From: an uncultured Oscillospiraceae bacterium
GTDB lineage: Bacteria > Bacillota > Clostridia > Oscillospirales > Ruminococcaceae
DNA length: 19,725 nt
Direction of reading: 5' to 3'
Assembly (NCBI GenBank): GCA_958448395.1
Contig: CAUDDP010000040.1
Coordinates: forward strand, 1 to 19,725
This document shows positions 1 to 6,938 of this stretch, one piece after another; the first letter of the stretch is position 1, and every line of letters begins with the position of its first letter. Made by a program: the position numbers and the translations under genes. Below the pieces are notes generated by a model. It was not told the DNA's origin, made no database searches, and saw only the letters and a list, made by a program, of their open reading frames with translations.

Positions 1-52
1 GAGCCAGCTTGACCGCAGTTGCCATTCGGCAGATAAAACGCTCTCATCGAAC
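1..52. repeat. Left copy of terminal inverted repeat
   Basis: These 52 bases are the exact reverse complement of 19671-19722. The identity decays beyond base 52 (7 of the next 10 positions still match). The segment begins with cagcttgacc at 5-14 and holds a small hairpin, tgcc-attc-ggca, at 21-32. The same layout (cagcttgacc, a short spacer, ttgcc, four bases, ggcag) occurs in the repeat array at 6491-6937, so this is one edge of a dispersed repeat family. The rest of 1-151 shows no gene that I can support. Confidence 0.9.
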
Positions 53-151
53 TCATGTTAAATAAAACGATCTAAACTCTGCCGGCAAAAGGGGAGTGAC
101 AGTTTTGATAAGGATGCAATAGAATGTATTTCTGTCAAACTTTACGGAATG

Positions 152-340
152 TTATTTTATTGTTTTCATAATTTGTTCTTCTGTAGTCTGCTGTATTTTC
201 TTTAGCTTTTTTACCTGTCTCCATAATAAAGTTGCTTCTTGTTGTGAAAGGGATGAATTTTGCAGGCGTTGTTCCAACACTTCAATCGTCCCACAAATTG
301 TTGAAAATAAAGTAAAATAAGGCTGCTTGTAACTATTCAT
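152..340 (-). CDS. Small protein of unknown function, divergent from an XRE regulator
   Basis: This 62-residue protein is not one I recognise. It has an N-terminal stretch rich in aromatic and hydrophobic residues (roughly 8-22). A polar, probably helical region rich in Gln, Glu, Lys and Leu follows (22-60), including an LLWRQVKKLKKIQ segment that could form an amphipathic helix or short coiled coil. There is no signal peptide or cysteine pattern. The start is supported by AAGGAG eight bases before the ATG and by a good promoter just upstream (369-397). Its divergent partner is an XRE regulator, and a palindrome lies inside this gene's promoter, so repression by that regulator is likely (inference). 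It could be a small effector or a toxin-antitoxin component, but nothing in the sequence proves that. That it is a real gene is fairly likely; its function is unknown. Confidence 0.6.
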   Translation of the reverse strand: MNSYKQPYFTLFSTICGTIEVLEQRLQNSSLSQQEATLLWRQVKKLKKIQQTTEEQIMKTIK

Positions 341-368
341 CTGTTAATCTCCTTTCTTCTTTTCTCTC

Positions 369-397
369 ATTATAACCTGTTTTAGGTTAAAAGCCAA
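369..397 (-). promoter_or_regulatory. Promoter of the 62-residue gene with a palindromic operator in the spacer
   Basis: On the minus strand a TTGGCT -35 box (392-397) and a perfect TATAAT -10 box (369-374) are 17 bases apart. A 17-base palindrome with 6-bp arms, taacct-gtttt-aggtta (373-389), fills most of the spacer and touches the -10 box. That is a classic position for a repressor operator, and the adjacent XRE protein is the obvious candidate to bind it. The boxes and palindrome are seen directly; the binding partner is inferred. Confidence 0.65.
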
Positions 398-445
398 TGT
401 ATTTTTAAGAAACATTGTATTATAACAGAGACAGGAGGGGATTGG

Positions 446-673
446 ATGCGAAATCGGATTCGAGACTTGCGAGAGGATGCAGACTTAACACAAACGCAAG
501 TGGCACAATATTTAAAAATGTCCCAAACAGGCTATTCCAAATATGAGACAGGAGAAAATGATGTTCCAACGACCGTCTGGCATGCTTTAGCAGACTTCTA
601 TCATGTCAGTGTTGATTACCTGATGGGACGCACAGATGTCAAAACACCCTATCCCCAAACTCTATTCAAGTAA
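446..673 (+). CDS. XRE-family helix-turn-helix transcriptional regulator
   Basis: This 75-residue protein is essentially a single Cro/C1-type HTH domain. Its motif IRDLREDADLTQTQVAQYLK (about 5-24) is followed by MSQTGYSKYETGENDVP and ALADFYHVSVDYLMG, the standard XRE fold with its closing helix. No extra sensor or peptidase domain is present. The start is fixed by a strong AGGAGGGG site five bases before the ATG. It is divergent from the 62-residue gene, and the palindrome at 373-389 lies between them, so it probably represses that gene and perhaps itself. Its stop is followed at once by a bidirectional terminator. XRE proteins of this size occur as repressors of mobile elements, as antitoxins and as small chromosomal regulators; the sequence does not say which this is. 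Confidence 0.85.
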   Translation: MRNRIRDLREDADLTQTQVAQYLKMSQTGYSKYETGENDVPTTVWHALADFYHVSVDYLMGRTDVKTPYPQTLFK

Positions 674-678
674 TAATA

Positions 679-724
679 CAAAAAGACCGCATAATGCTCC
701 AAGGAACGTCATGCGGTCTTTTTG
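679..724. terminator. Bidirectional Rho-independent terminator
   Basis: A perfect stem pairs aaaaagaccgcat (680-692) with atgcggtcttttt (711-723), and C679-G724 extends it by one pair. The loop is 18 bases. The A run on one arm and T run on the other give a U tract after the stem on either strand. It therefore ends both the XRE gene and the acpP end of the fatty acid operon, whose last codon lies 29 bases away. Confidence 0.93.
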
Positions 725-752
725 CAGTTTGTTGTATGACAAAATAGAAAGC

Positions 753-992
753 TTAGTCTTCTGTCTTTTCAGCATCAATGAACTTTACGATGTCGCCAAC
801 GGTCTTCATGCCCTCTACAACATCATCTTCAATCTTTACTTCGAACTCGTCTTCCACTGCCATTACCAGGTCAACGATGTCCAGAGAATCTGCACCCAGA
901 TCATCCTGAATATTTGCGTCCATTGTTACCTCGTCTGCTTCTACATCCAGCTGGTCTACGATCATTTCCTTAATCTTGTCAAATGTTGTCAT
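753..992 (-). CDS. acpP: Acyl carrier protein
   Basis: This is the 79-residue carrier on which fatty acid intermediates are tethered through 4'-phosphopantetheine. The attachment site is Ser36 in the GADSLDIVDL motif. The protein is acidic and has the usual ACP length. I place the start at ATG 990-992 (MTTFDKIKEM), because GGAGG lies 8 bases upstream and homologues begin in this way; an in-frame TTG five codons earlier would swallow that site. It is the last gene of the minus-strand operon, 20 bases after accA and just before the terminator at 679-724. In many Firmicutes acpP sits between fabH and fabK instead, so its place at the 3' end is unusual and may allow separate transcript dosage. 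Confidence 0.97.
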   Translation of the reverse strand: MTTFDKIKEMIVDQLDVEADEVTMDANIQDDLGADSLDIVDLVMAVEDEFEVKIEDDVVEGMKTVGDIVKFIDAEKTED

Positions 993-1012
993 GTTTTTTT
1001 CCTCCAAAATTA

Positions 1013-1870
1013 TTATTCATTTTCATTTACGGCAGCCGCCTTTTGCACATGCTGAGATGGCTCTGAGAAGACGCCGATTTTTCTAAACTTAGTATACCGT
1101 TCTTTTTGTAAAATGTCAATATCTTTTTCCAATTTTGCAGCTATCGTTTTCACCAAATATTCCTTAATATTTTGCGACATTTTGTCCAAATCGCTTTGTG
1201 CCCCATCTGCTGGTTCCGGAATGATGGCATCTGCTACCCCAAACTCTAACAAATCCTGTGCCGTAATCCGCATAACTTCACAGGCTTCTTGTTCTCTGGA
1301 GGCATCTTTCCATAGGATGGAAGCCGCACCTCTCGGCGAAATGACAGAATACAGTGCGTTTTCCAACATTGCTAAGTCATCGCAGACACCCAGTGCCAGT
1401 GCACCACCGCTGCCGCCTTCCCCAAGAACAACAGAGACAACGGGCGTTTTCAAGGACATAAATTCCGCCAGATTTCTGGCAATTGCCTCTCCCTGTCCCC
1501 GTTCTTCTGCCTCAATGCCGCAGAAAGCACCGGGCGTGTCAATAAAGCAAATAATCGGTCGGTGAAATTTTTCCGCCTGTTTTGCCAGCCGCAGTGCCTT
1601 TCGGTAGCCCTCCGGATGCGGCATGGCAAAGTTGGATTTCTTATTCTCCTCCAGATTGCGTCCTTTGACTTCTGCAAGGATCGTAACAGGGATACCGTTC
1701 AGTCTGCCAATGCCGCCCAGAATCGCACCGTCATCGCCATAACTGCGGTCACCGTGCAGTTCAAAGAATTCTTCAAAGATTCGGGGCAGATAGTCATGAA
1801 TGGTAGGACGGTTCTTTTCCCGTACCAGCAGCTGCTTCTCCCATGCCGTCCTCTGATGCTGTTTTGTCAT
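1013..1870 (-). CDS. accA: Acetyl-CoA carboxylase carboxyltransferase subunit alpha
   Basis: This 285-residue subunit pairs with AccD to move the carboxyl group from biotin to acetyl-CoA, giving malonyl-CoA. Family hallmarks are HGDRSYGDDGAILGGIG (about 39-55), the FIDTPGAFCGIEAEERGQGEAIA segment (about 109-131) and the glycine-rich GEGGSGGALALG core (about 150-161), followed by YSVISPRGAASILWKD. The length is somewhat short of the E. coli protein (about 319) but normal for Firmicutes. Its ATG overlaps the accD stop in an ATGA arrangement and a GAGGAGGTG site lies in the end of accD. The two subunits are therefore probably translationally coupled, which fits their equal stoichiometry. Confidence 0.96.
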   Translation of the reverse strand: MTKQHQRTAWEKQLLVREKNRPTIHDYLPRIFEEFFELHGDRSYGDDGAILGGIGRLNGIPVTILAEVKGRNLEENKKSNFAMPHPEGYRKALRLAKQAEKFHRPIICFIDTPGAFCGIEAEERGQGEAIARNLAEFMSLKTPVVSVVLGEGGSGGALALGVCDDLAMLENALYSVISPRGAASILWKDASREQEACEVMRITAQDLLEFGVADAIIPEPADGAQSDLDKMSQNIKEYLVKTIAAKLEKDIDILQKERYTKFRKIGVFSEPSQHVQKAAAVNENE

Positions 1871-2742
1871 GCTTGCACCTCCTCTGTCTGTTTTGCTTCT
1901 TCTGGCAGATAGCCATGTAGCCGCAGCAGGGAGGAGAGGGTACGCCGCAGCTTGCTTCGCTCTACAATTTGATCCACAAAGCCATGTGTCAGCATAAATT
2001 CTGCCAGCTGGAAATCATCCGGCAGATGCTGTTTAATGGTGCCTTCAATGACACGCCGTCCGGCAAAGCCAATCAAAACCTTTGGTTCTGCCAGAATAAT
2101 ATCTCCTAGGGAGGCAAATGAAGCCGTCACACCACCTGTAGTCGGGTCAGTCAGCACAGTGATATAAAGTTGTCCGGCTTCATTGTGTCGCTGTACCGCA
2201 GCGGAGGTTTTTGCCATCTGCATGAGGGAGAGAATGCCCTCCTGCATTCTTGCACCGCCGGAAGCAGTGAAAGCAATCACTGGCAGTTGCTTTTCTGCTG
2301 CACGCTCAAAGGCACGGGTGATTTTTTCCCCCACAACACTGCCCATGGATGCCATAAAAAAGTGGGAATCCATGACAATGATGACAATACGGGAGCCATT
2401 TATGGTACATTCACCGGTTAGAACAGCATCCCGTAAACCGGTTTTCTCCTGAAGCTGTGCCACTTTTTCAGCGTAACCGGGGAAGGCAATCGGATCAAGG
2501 CTTTCCAGTTCTGCATCATATTCTGTAAAGCTGTCTGCATCTGCTGTGATTTGCAGCCGTTCCTTTGCCGTCAGCCGTGCGTGATACCGGCAATTCGGGC
2601 AGACCTTTCCTGCTTCCTGAAAGACCGTCAGCAGGACGGTATGTTGGCAGCGTGGGCATTTGAACGTCGGCTGCTCATGTGCATGTACGCCCTCGTCGCC
2701 GTAAAACCGTTTGGTTACGGTTTTGAATAAATCATCTAACAT
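1867..2742 (-). CDS. accD: Acetyl-CoA carboxylase carboxyltransferase subunit beta
   Basis: This 291-residue zinc-bearing partner of AccA belongs to the crotonase-like fold. The N-terminal zinc ribbon is complete: Cys29, Cys32, Cys48 and Cys51 in CPRC and CPNC. It is followed by the carboxyltransferase core with FTASGGARMQEGILSLMQMAKTSAA (about 158-182) and DPTTGGVTASFASLGD (about 199-214). The ribosome binding site is weak (GGTGG), unlike its neighbours, so it may depend on readthrough from accC, which ends 49 bases upstream. It ends in TGA, overlapping the accA start by four bases. This ordinary use of TGA as a stop matters for reading the broken dockerin gene further right. Confidence 0.96.
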   Translation of the reverse strand: MLDDLFKTVTKRFYGDEGVHAHEQPTFKCPRCQHTVLLTVFQEAGKVCPNCRYHARLTAKERLQITADADSFTEYDAELESLDPIAFPGYAEKVAQLQEKTGLRDAVLTGECTINGSRIVIIVMDSHFFMASMGSVVGEKITRAFERAAEKQLPVIAFTASGGARMQEGILSLMQMAKTSAAVQRHNEAGQLYITVLTDPTTGGVTASFASLGDIILAEPKVLIGFAGRRVIEGTIKQHLPDDFQLAEFMLTHGFVDQIVERSKLRRTLSSLLRLHGYLPEEAKQTEEVQA

Positions 2743-2791
2743 GTTTTTCTACCACCATCTGATCAGCCGCCTGACGGCAAGGCTGTTGTTT

Positions 2792-4156
2792 TTATTTTTG
2801 CGTTTTCTGCGTTTGTTCCAGCCACTGCATTAAAAATGCATTGTCATAGGTACCATTCTCAAAGGCTTCTGTCTTGAGCAGCCGCAGTTGAAAGTCAATA
2901 TTTGTCTCTACACCATCTACCAGAAATTCTGACAATGCCCAACGCATTTTCTGAATGGCTTCTTTTCGGGTTGGTGCATGGACGATCAATTTTGCAATCA
3001 TGGAATCATAATAGGGCGGAATCGTATAGCCCTGATAAATGGCACTGTCAATCCGAACACCCATGCCGCCGGGCAGATGCAGAGCCTGAATCGTTCCGGG
3101 GGATGGACGGAAGTTGAAGTCTGGGTTTTCCGCATTGATGCGGCATTCAATCGCATGACCACGCAGTACAATATCCTCCTGTGTAAACGGAAGGGGTTCT
3201 CCCTGTGCAATCCGCAGCTGCATCTGTACCAGATCAATGCCGGTGACCCATTCTGTAACCGGATGTTCCACCTGAATCCGCGTGTTCATCTCCATGAAAT
3301 AAAAATGTTTCTCATGGTCTACCAGAAATTCAATGGTTCCGGCATTACAGTAGCCGCACGCCTTTGCAGCTGCTACGGCTGCTTTTTGCATGGCATTCCG
3401 CAGTTCTGGTGTCATGAGGGGACTGGGGCTTTCCTCCAGTACCTTTTGATTTCGTCTCTGCATACTGCAATCCCGTTCCCCAAGGGCAACGGTGTTGCCG
3501 AATTCATCTGCAATAATCTGTACTTCGACATGGTGCGGTCCGATAATCAGCTTCTCCAGATAGACCGTATCGTCACCGAAAAACTTTTTTGCCTCTTCCT
3601 GTGCGACATGCAGCTGTTCTTCGAGCTGTTCTTCGCTGTCCACCCTGCGAATACCCCGTCCGCCGCCGCCGGCAGACGCTTTTACCAGTACTGGATAGCC
3701 GATTTCTCTTGCAACAGCTTTTGCTTCTTCCAGAGACGAAATGGCACCCTCTGAACCGGGGATGACTGGTACACCAGCCGCTTTCATGGTTTCCTTCGCT
3801 CTTGCCTTATCTCCAAGCATTGCAATGCATTCTGGAGAAGGCCCAATGAAGGTAATGCCGTTTTCCCGGCAAAGTCGGGCAAATTCTGCATTTTCCGACA
3901 GGAAACCGAAACCGGGATGCACAGCAGTTGCACCGGTTTGCCGGCAGGCTTCTATGATAGAATCCATCCGCAGATAGCTGTCTGCGGTTGCAGGTGATCC
4001 GATGCAGACGGCATGGTCTGCAAATTTGACGTGGAGTGCATCCCGATCGGCGGTGGAATATACACTGACACAGCCCAGATTCTGCTCCCGACATGCACGG
4101 ATAATCCGTACAGCAATTTCTCCCCGGTTGGCAATCAATACATTGTCAAATCGCAT
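2792..4156 (-). CDS. accC: Acetyl-CoA carboxylase, biotin carboxylase subunit
   Basis: This 454-residue ATP-grasp enzyme carboxylates the biotin carried by AccB, using ATP and bicarbonate. The domains appear in order. The N-terminal biotin carboxylase domain runs from FDNVLIANRGEIAVRIIRA to HPGFGFLSEN (about 80-89). The ATP-grasp core has the glycine-rich nucleotide loop KASAGGGGRGIRR (about 159-171) and the catalytic MNTRIQVEHPVTE stretch (290-302). The C-terminal biotin carboxylase domain with RINAENP follows. The length matches the single-subunit bacterial form, with no carboxyltransferase or biotin domain fused. It starts 12 bases after the fabZ stop. The ribosome binding site is only moderate (AAGG). 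Confidence 0.97.
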   Translation of the reverse strand: MRFDNVLIANRGEIAVRIIRACREQNLGCVSVYSTADRDALHVKFADHAVCIGSPATADSYLRMDSIIEACRQTGATAVHPGFGFLSENAEFARLCRENGITFIGPSPECIAMLGDKARAKETMKAAGVPVIPGSEGAISSLEEAKAVAREIGYPVLVKASAGGGGRGIRRVDSEEQLEEQLHVAQEEAKKFFGDDTVYLEKLIIGPHHVEVQIIADEFGNTVALGERDCSMQRRNQKVLEESPSPLMTPELRNAMQKAAVAAAKACGYCNAGTIEFLVDHEKHFYFMEMNTRIQVEHPVTEWVTGIDLVQMQLRIAQGEPLPFTQEDIVLRGHAIECRINAENPDFNFRPSPGTIQALHLPGGMGVRIDSAIYQGYTIPPYYDSMIAKLIVHAPTRKEAIQKMRWALSEFLVDGVETNIDFQLRLLKTEAFENGTYDNAFLMQWLEQTQKTQK

Positions 4157-4168
4157 AGAGGGTCTGCC

Positions 4169-4606
4169 TTACTGTTCCACTGCGAACTTAATTTCGCAGC
4201 TGACTGCCTTTTTGCCGCTGACACTGGCAACCGCCTTGCCAATGCCGACCGGACCTCTCTGGCTGATGATTTCCACTTCCAGATCCAGCACATCACCCGG
4301 TACAACCTGCCGGCGGAACTTTGCCTTGTCAATGCCCGCAAAGAGGGCGATTTTTCCTTTGAATTCTGGCTGGGACAGAATGCAGACCGCACCAGCCTGT
4401 GCCAGCATTTCAATCATGAGAACGCCGGGTGTCACTGGCTTTTCCGGAAAATGCCCTTTGAACCAGAAGTCGTCCTCTTTGATGTATTTTCTTGCAGTAA
4501 TTTTCTGTCCGACTTCCATCGACAGCACTTCGTCAATCAGCAGGAACGGGTCACGATGCGGAATGATTTCCTTGATCTGTTCCTGATTCAGCAATACTTC
4601 TGCCAT
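4169..4606 (-). CDS. fabZ: 3-hydroxyacyl-[ACP] dehydratase
   Basis: This 145-residue hot-dog fold enzyme removes water from 3-hydroxyacyl-ACP in each elongation round. The signature PHRDPFLLIDEV (16-27) and the active-site stretch GHFPEKPVTPGVLMIEMLAQ (51-70) are both present, with catalytic His52 and Glu66. AAAGGAG lies five bases before the ATG. It sits between accB and accC, as in the streptococcal fatty acid operon. No FabA-type isomerase is visible in the window. FabM or a bifunctional FabZ elsewhere would be needed for unsaturated fatty acids, which cannot be judged here. Confidence 0.97.
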   Translation of the reverse strand: MAEVLLNQEQIKEIIPHRDPFLLIDEVLSMEVGQKITARKYIKEDDFWFKGHFPEKPVTPGVLMIEMLAQAGAVCILSQPEFKGKIALFAGIDKAKFRRQVVPGDVLDLEVEIISQRGPVGIGKAVASVSGKKAVSCEIKFAVEQ

Positions 4607-4619
4607 AGTGGCTCCTTTC

Positions 4620-5087
4620 TTACTCTACCCGTAAAATCGGCTGATCATATTCAACGGCCTCGCCGTTGCCGACCAGAATTTCCTTCACAACACCTTCTAC
4701 TTCGCTCTGTACCTCATTCATCAGCTTCATGGATTCAATGATAAAGAGCACATCGCCTTTTTTCACCGTATCGCCCACTTTAATAAATGGCGGCTGATCT
4801 GGTGCAGATGCAGCATAAAATGTGCCCACAATCGGTGCTTTTACCAGTGTGCCGACGTTGGCGGACGACGTTTCTGTTTTCTGTGGTGTTGTTGGTGCAG
4901 CGGCTGGTACAGCAGGCATGGGTGCAGCAACCGGCATCATTTCCACTGCGGTTTGTGCAGCTGTTTTTTTGCCTTTTACTGTAATGGTGCTGTTTCCGTC
5001 CTGAATAGTGATTTCCCCCAGGTTTTTATCTGCAACAATTTCTGCTAGTTTCTGAATGAAATCCAGATTCATATTGTTTTTTTCCAT
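4620..5087 (-). CDS. accB: Biotin carboxyl carrier protein of acetyl-CoA carboxylase
   Basis: This 155-residue protein carries biotin between AccC and the AccAD carboxyltransferase. A short N-terminal interaction domain (1-40) leads into a flexible Ala/Pro/Thr/Met-rich linker (about 42-72). The C-terminal biotinyl domain has the site ESMKLMNE, with biotin expected on Lys121. I keep the ATG at 5085-5087 (MEKNNMNLDF) because AAGGAG is eight bases upstream; the second Met at codon 6 has no such site. The fabF stop codon overlaps this ribosome binding site and the gap is 12 bases, which suggests coupled translation. Confidence 0.96.
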   Translation of the reverse strand: MEKNNMNLDFIQKLAEIVADKNLGEITIQDGNSTITVKGKKTAAQTAVEMMPVAAPMPAVPAAAPTTPQKTETSSANVGTLVKAPIVGTFYAASAPDQPPFIKVGDTVKKGDVLFIIESMKLMNEVQSEVEGVVKEILVGNGEAVEYDQPILRVE

Positions 5088-5099
5088 TCTATTTTCTCC

Positions 5100-6338
5100 T
5101 TATTCTGTGCACTTCTTGAAACACAGCGTCGCATTGTGTCCGCCGAAGCCCAAGGAGCTGGACAGAGCGGCATTGACCTCACATTCCACTGGACCATCTG
5201 TGCAGTAATCCAAATCGCATTCCGGGTCTGGTGTGGTATAGCCAAGTGTCTGATGCAGGAAGTTTTCGTGAATAGATAGTGCTGAAACAATGGCTTCGAC
5301 GGCACCTGTGCCGCCCAGCATATGACCGGTCATGGACTTTGTGGAGTTAATTTTAACGGCTCTGGCTGCGTCTTCACCCAGAGCAATCTTGATCGCATTG
5401 GTTTCATATTTGTCATTCAAGCCGGTAGAAGTGCCATGTGCATTGATATAAGTAATATCAGACGGCTGTAAACCTGCTTCGGTATAGGCATTGACCATTG
5501 CCTTTGCAGCGGCTTCACCGTCTGGAGCTGGAGAAGTCATGTGGTACGCATCGCAGGTTGCCCCATAACCAGCCAGTTCACAGTAGATTCTTGCACCTCT
5601 TGCTTTTGCGTGTTCGTATTCCTCCAGCAGCAGAACACCGCAGCCCTCACCAAGGACAAAACCGCTCCGGTTCTTGTCGAATGGTATGGAAGCCTTTGTC
5701 GGGTCGGATTCCTTGGTCAGTGCTTTCATGGTCTTAAAGCCGCCGATGGTAAATTCATTGACTGTGGATTCTGTGCCGCCGCACAAGCAGGCATCCAGAT
5801 AACCGTCTTTAATTTTGCGGAAGGCTTCGCCAATGGCATGGGTTGCAGAAGCACAGGCAGTGACAGTACAATAGTTGTCGCCCCGGAAATTGGTCTTCAT
5901 GGCAACTTCCCCGCCAGCCATATTGGAAATCATCATTGGTACGAAAAACGGAGAAATCCGGTTCGGTCCTTTTTCCAGATAGATGCTATGTTGTTTCTGG
6001 GTCATTTCCAGACCGCCGATCCCACAGCCGATGACCACACCACAGCGGTAAGGGTCGAGATCCTTCAGGTCAGAACCGCAGTCAGCCAGTGCCTGCTTTG
6101 CAGAGGCAACGGCAAATTGCGTAAAGCGTTCCATGTGGCGGATGTCCTTCTTATCCAGATAATCTGCCGGATCAAAATCTCTTACGATGCCAGCAACGCT
6201 GACTTCCACTTCCGTGGTATCAAATGTATCAATTTTAGAGATACCGAGTGTACCCTTCTTGACATTGTTCCAGAAGGTTTCCAGATTAGAGCCAAGTGGG
6301 TTGACGGTTCCCATTCCTGTAATGACAACTCGTTTCAT
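5100..6338 (-). CDS. fabF: 3-oxoacyl-[ACP] synthase II
   Basis: This 412-residue condensing enzyme elongates acyl-ACP with malonyl-ACP. It has the thiolase fold, with the nucleophile Cys162 in TACASATHAIG, the first active-site His in INAHGTSTGLND and the second in KSMTGHMLGGTGAVEA. The length matches E. coli FabF. I set the start at ATG 6336-6338 (MKRVVITGMGTVNPLG), because AAAGGA lies six bases upstream and this is the canonical N-terminus; the longer reading frame runs into the leader. The gene follows a 600-base gap after fabG that holds a triple repeat array. It may therefore have its own weak promoter (6426-6453) or depend on readthrough. Confidence 0.96.
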   Translation of the reverse strand: MKRVVITGMGTVNPLGSNLETFWNNVKKGTLGISKIDTFDTTEVEVSVAGIVRDFDPADYLDKKDIRHMERFTQFAVASAKQALADCGSDLKDLDPYRCGVVIGCGIGGLEMTQKQHSIYLEKGPNRISPFFVPMMISNMAGGEVAMKTNFRGDNYCTVTACASATHAIGEAFRKIKDGYLDACLCGGTESTVNEFTIGGFKTMKALTKESDPTKASIPFDKNRSGFVLGEGCGVLLLEEYEHAKARGARIYCELAGYGATCDAYHMTSPAPDGEAAAKAMVNAYTEAGLQPSDITYINAHGTSTGLNDKYETNAIKIALGEDAARAVKINSTKSMTGHMLGGTGAVEAIVSALSIHENFLHQTLGYTTPDPECDLDYCTDGPVECEVNAALSSSLGFGGHNATLCFKKCTE

Positions 6339-6425
6339 ATCGAATCCTTTCTCAAGCAGGCTGATTGGAAAGCCGCTTTTATTTTGATGAAATATCATTT
6401 TATTTAAAAGCAGAATATCATTCTG

Positions 6426-6453
6426 ATTACATATCCCTCATAGGGGTACACAA
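6426..6453 (-). promoter_or_regulatory. Possible internal promoter for fabF and downstream genes
   Basis: On the minus strand, TTGTGT (6448-6453) and TGTAAT (6426-6431) are separated by 16 bases, about 90 bases before the fabF start and downstream of the repeat array. The -10 box matches consensus at five of six positions, but the -35 only at three and the spacer is one base short. Its position would let the operon's second half be transcribed on its own. This is weak evidence. Confidence 0.3.
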
Positions 6454-6490
6454 ATCCATTTTTGTATTTTCCCTCACAGATACCAGTCTC

Positions 6491-6937
6491 ATCTCCGTTG
6501 GCAGCTTGACTATAACCTGCCGTCTGGCAGGGGAAAACCTGTCTGCCATTTTGTCTCCCATGAAGGGGACAGAACATTCTTTCGCAGAAAGGGATGTTCA
6601 GAGGTCGAACTGCGGCAGCTTGTCTCCCTTGCATCTCCCCCCATCGAGTTGCATCAGCTTGACCATAATTTGCCGTCCGGCAGGGAAAATCTGTCTGTCA
6701 TTTTGTCTCCCATGAAGGGGACAGAACATTCTTTCGCAGAAAGGGATGTTTAGAGGTCGAACTGCGGCAGCTTGTCTCCCTTGCATCTCCCTCCGTCGAG
6801 CCGCATCAGCTTGACCATAATTTGCCGTCCGGCAGGGGAAAACCTGTCTGTCATCTTGTCCCCCGTGAGGGGGACAGAACATTCTTTCGCAGAAAGGATG
6901 TTCAGGGGGCGGACTGCGGTCAAGCTGACTCCAGCTT
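6491..6937. repeat. Three tandem copies of a palindrome-rich repeat between fabG and fabF
   Basis: The copies start at 6491, 6633 and 6785; copies 2 and 3 are spaced 152 bases and copy 1 lacks about 10 bases near its left edge. Each copy carries cagcttgac, then a hairpin (ctgcc-gtct-ggcag in copy 1), then a tgtc...gaca hairpin (6552-6571; perfect 8-bp stem at 6857-6876 in copy 3), then acattcttt-cgcag-aaaggatgt (6879-6901 in copy 3). The array closes with ctgcggtcaagctg at 6915-6928, the inverse of its opening. It ends one base before the fabG stop codon. I see no believable protein on either strand. The rest of the 600-base gap (6339-6490) shows only the possible promoter above. Confidence 0.93.
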
Positions 6938-6938
6938 G

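Noticed and set aside
60..151. A possible degraded repeat remnant (ctgccggcaaaaggggagtgacag) and tgacag...ctgtca pair after the 62-residue gene.
   Set aside because: The similarity to the repeat family is too short and the inverted pair too widely spaced to support a separate feature.
753..1007. A longer acpP reading frame with five more N-terminal residues starting at TTG.
   Set aside because: That TTG lies within the GGAGG ribosome site; the ATG at 990-992 gives the standard ACP N-terminus and length.
6491..6937. Three regularly spaced repeats might be a short CRISPR array.
   Set aside because: The units are about 150 bases and nearly contiguous, with no unique spacers and no cas genes nearby.
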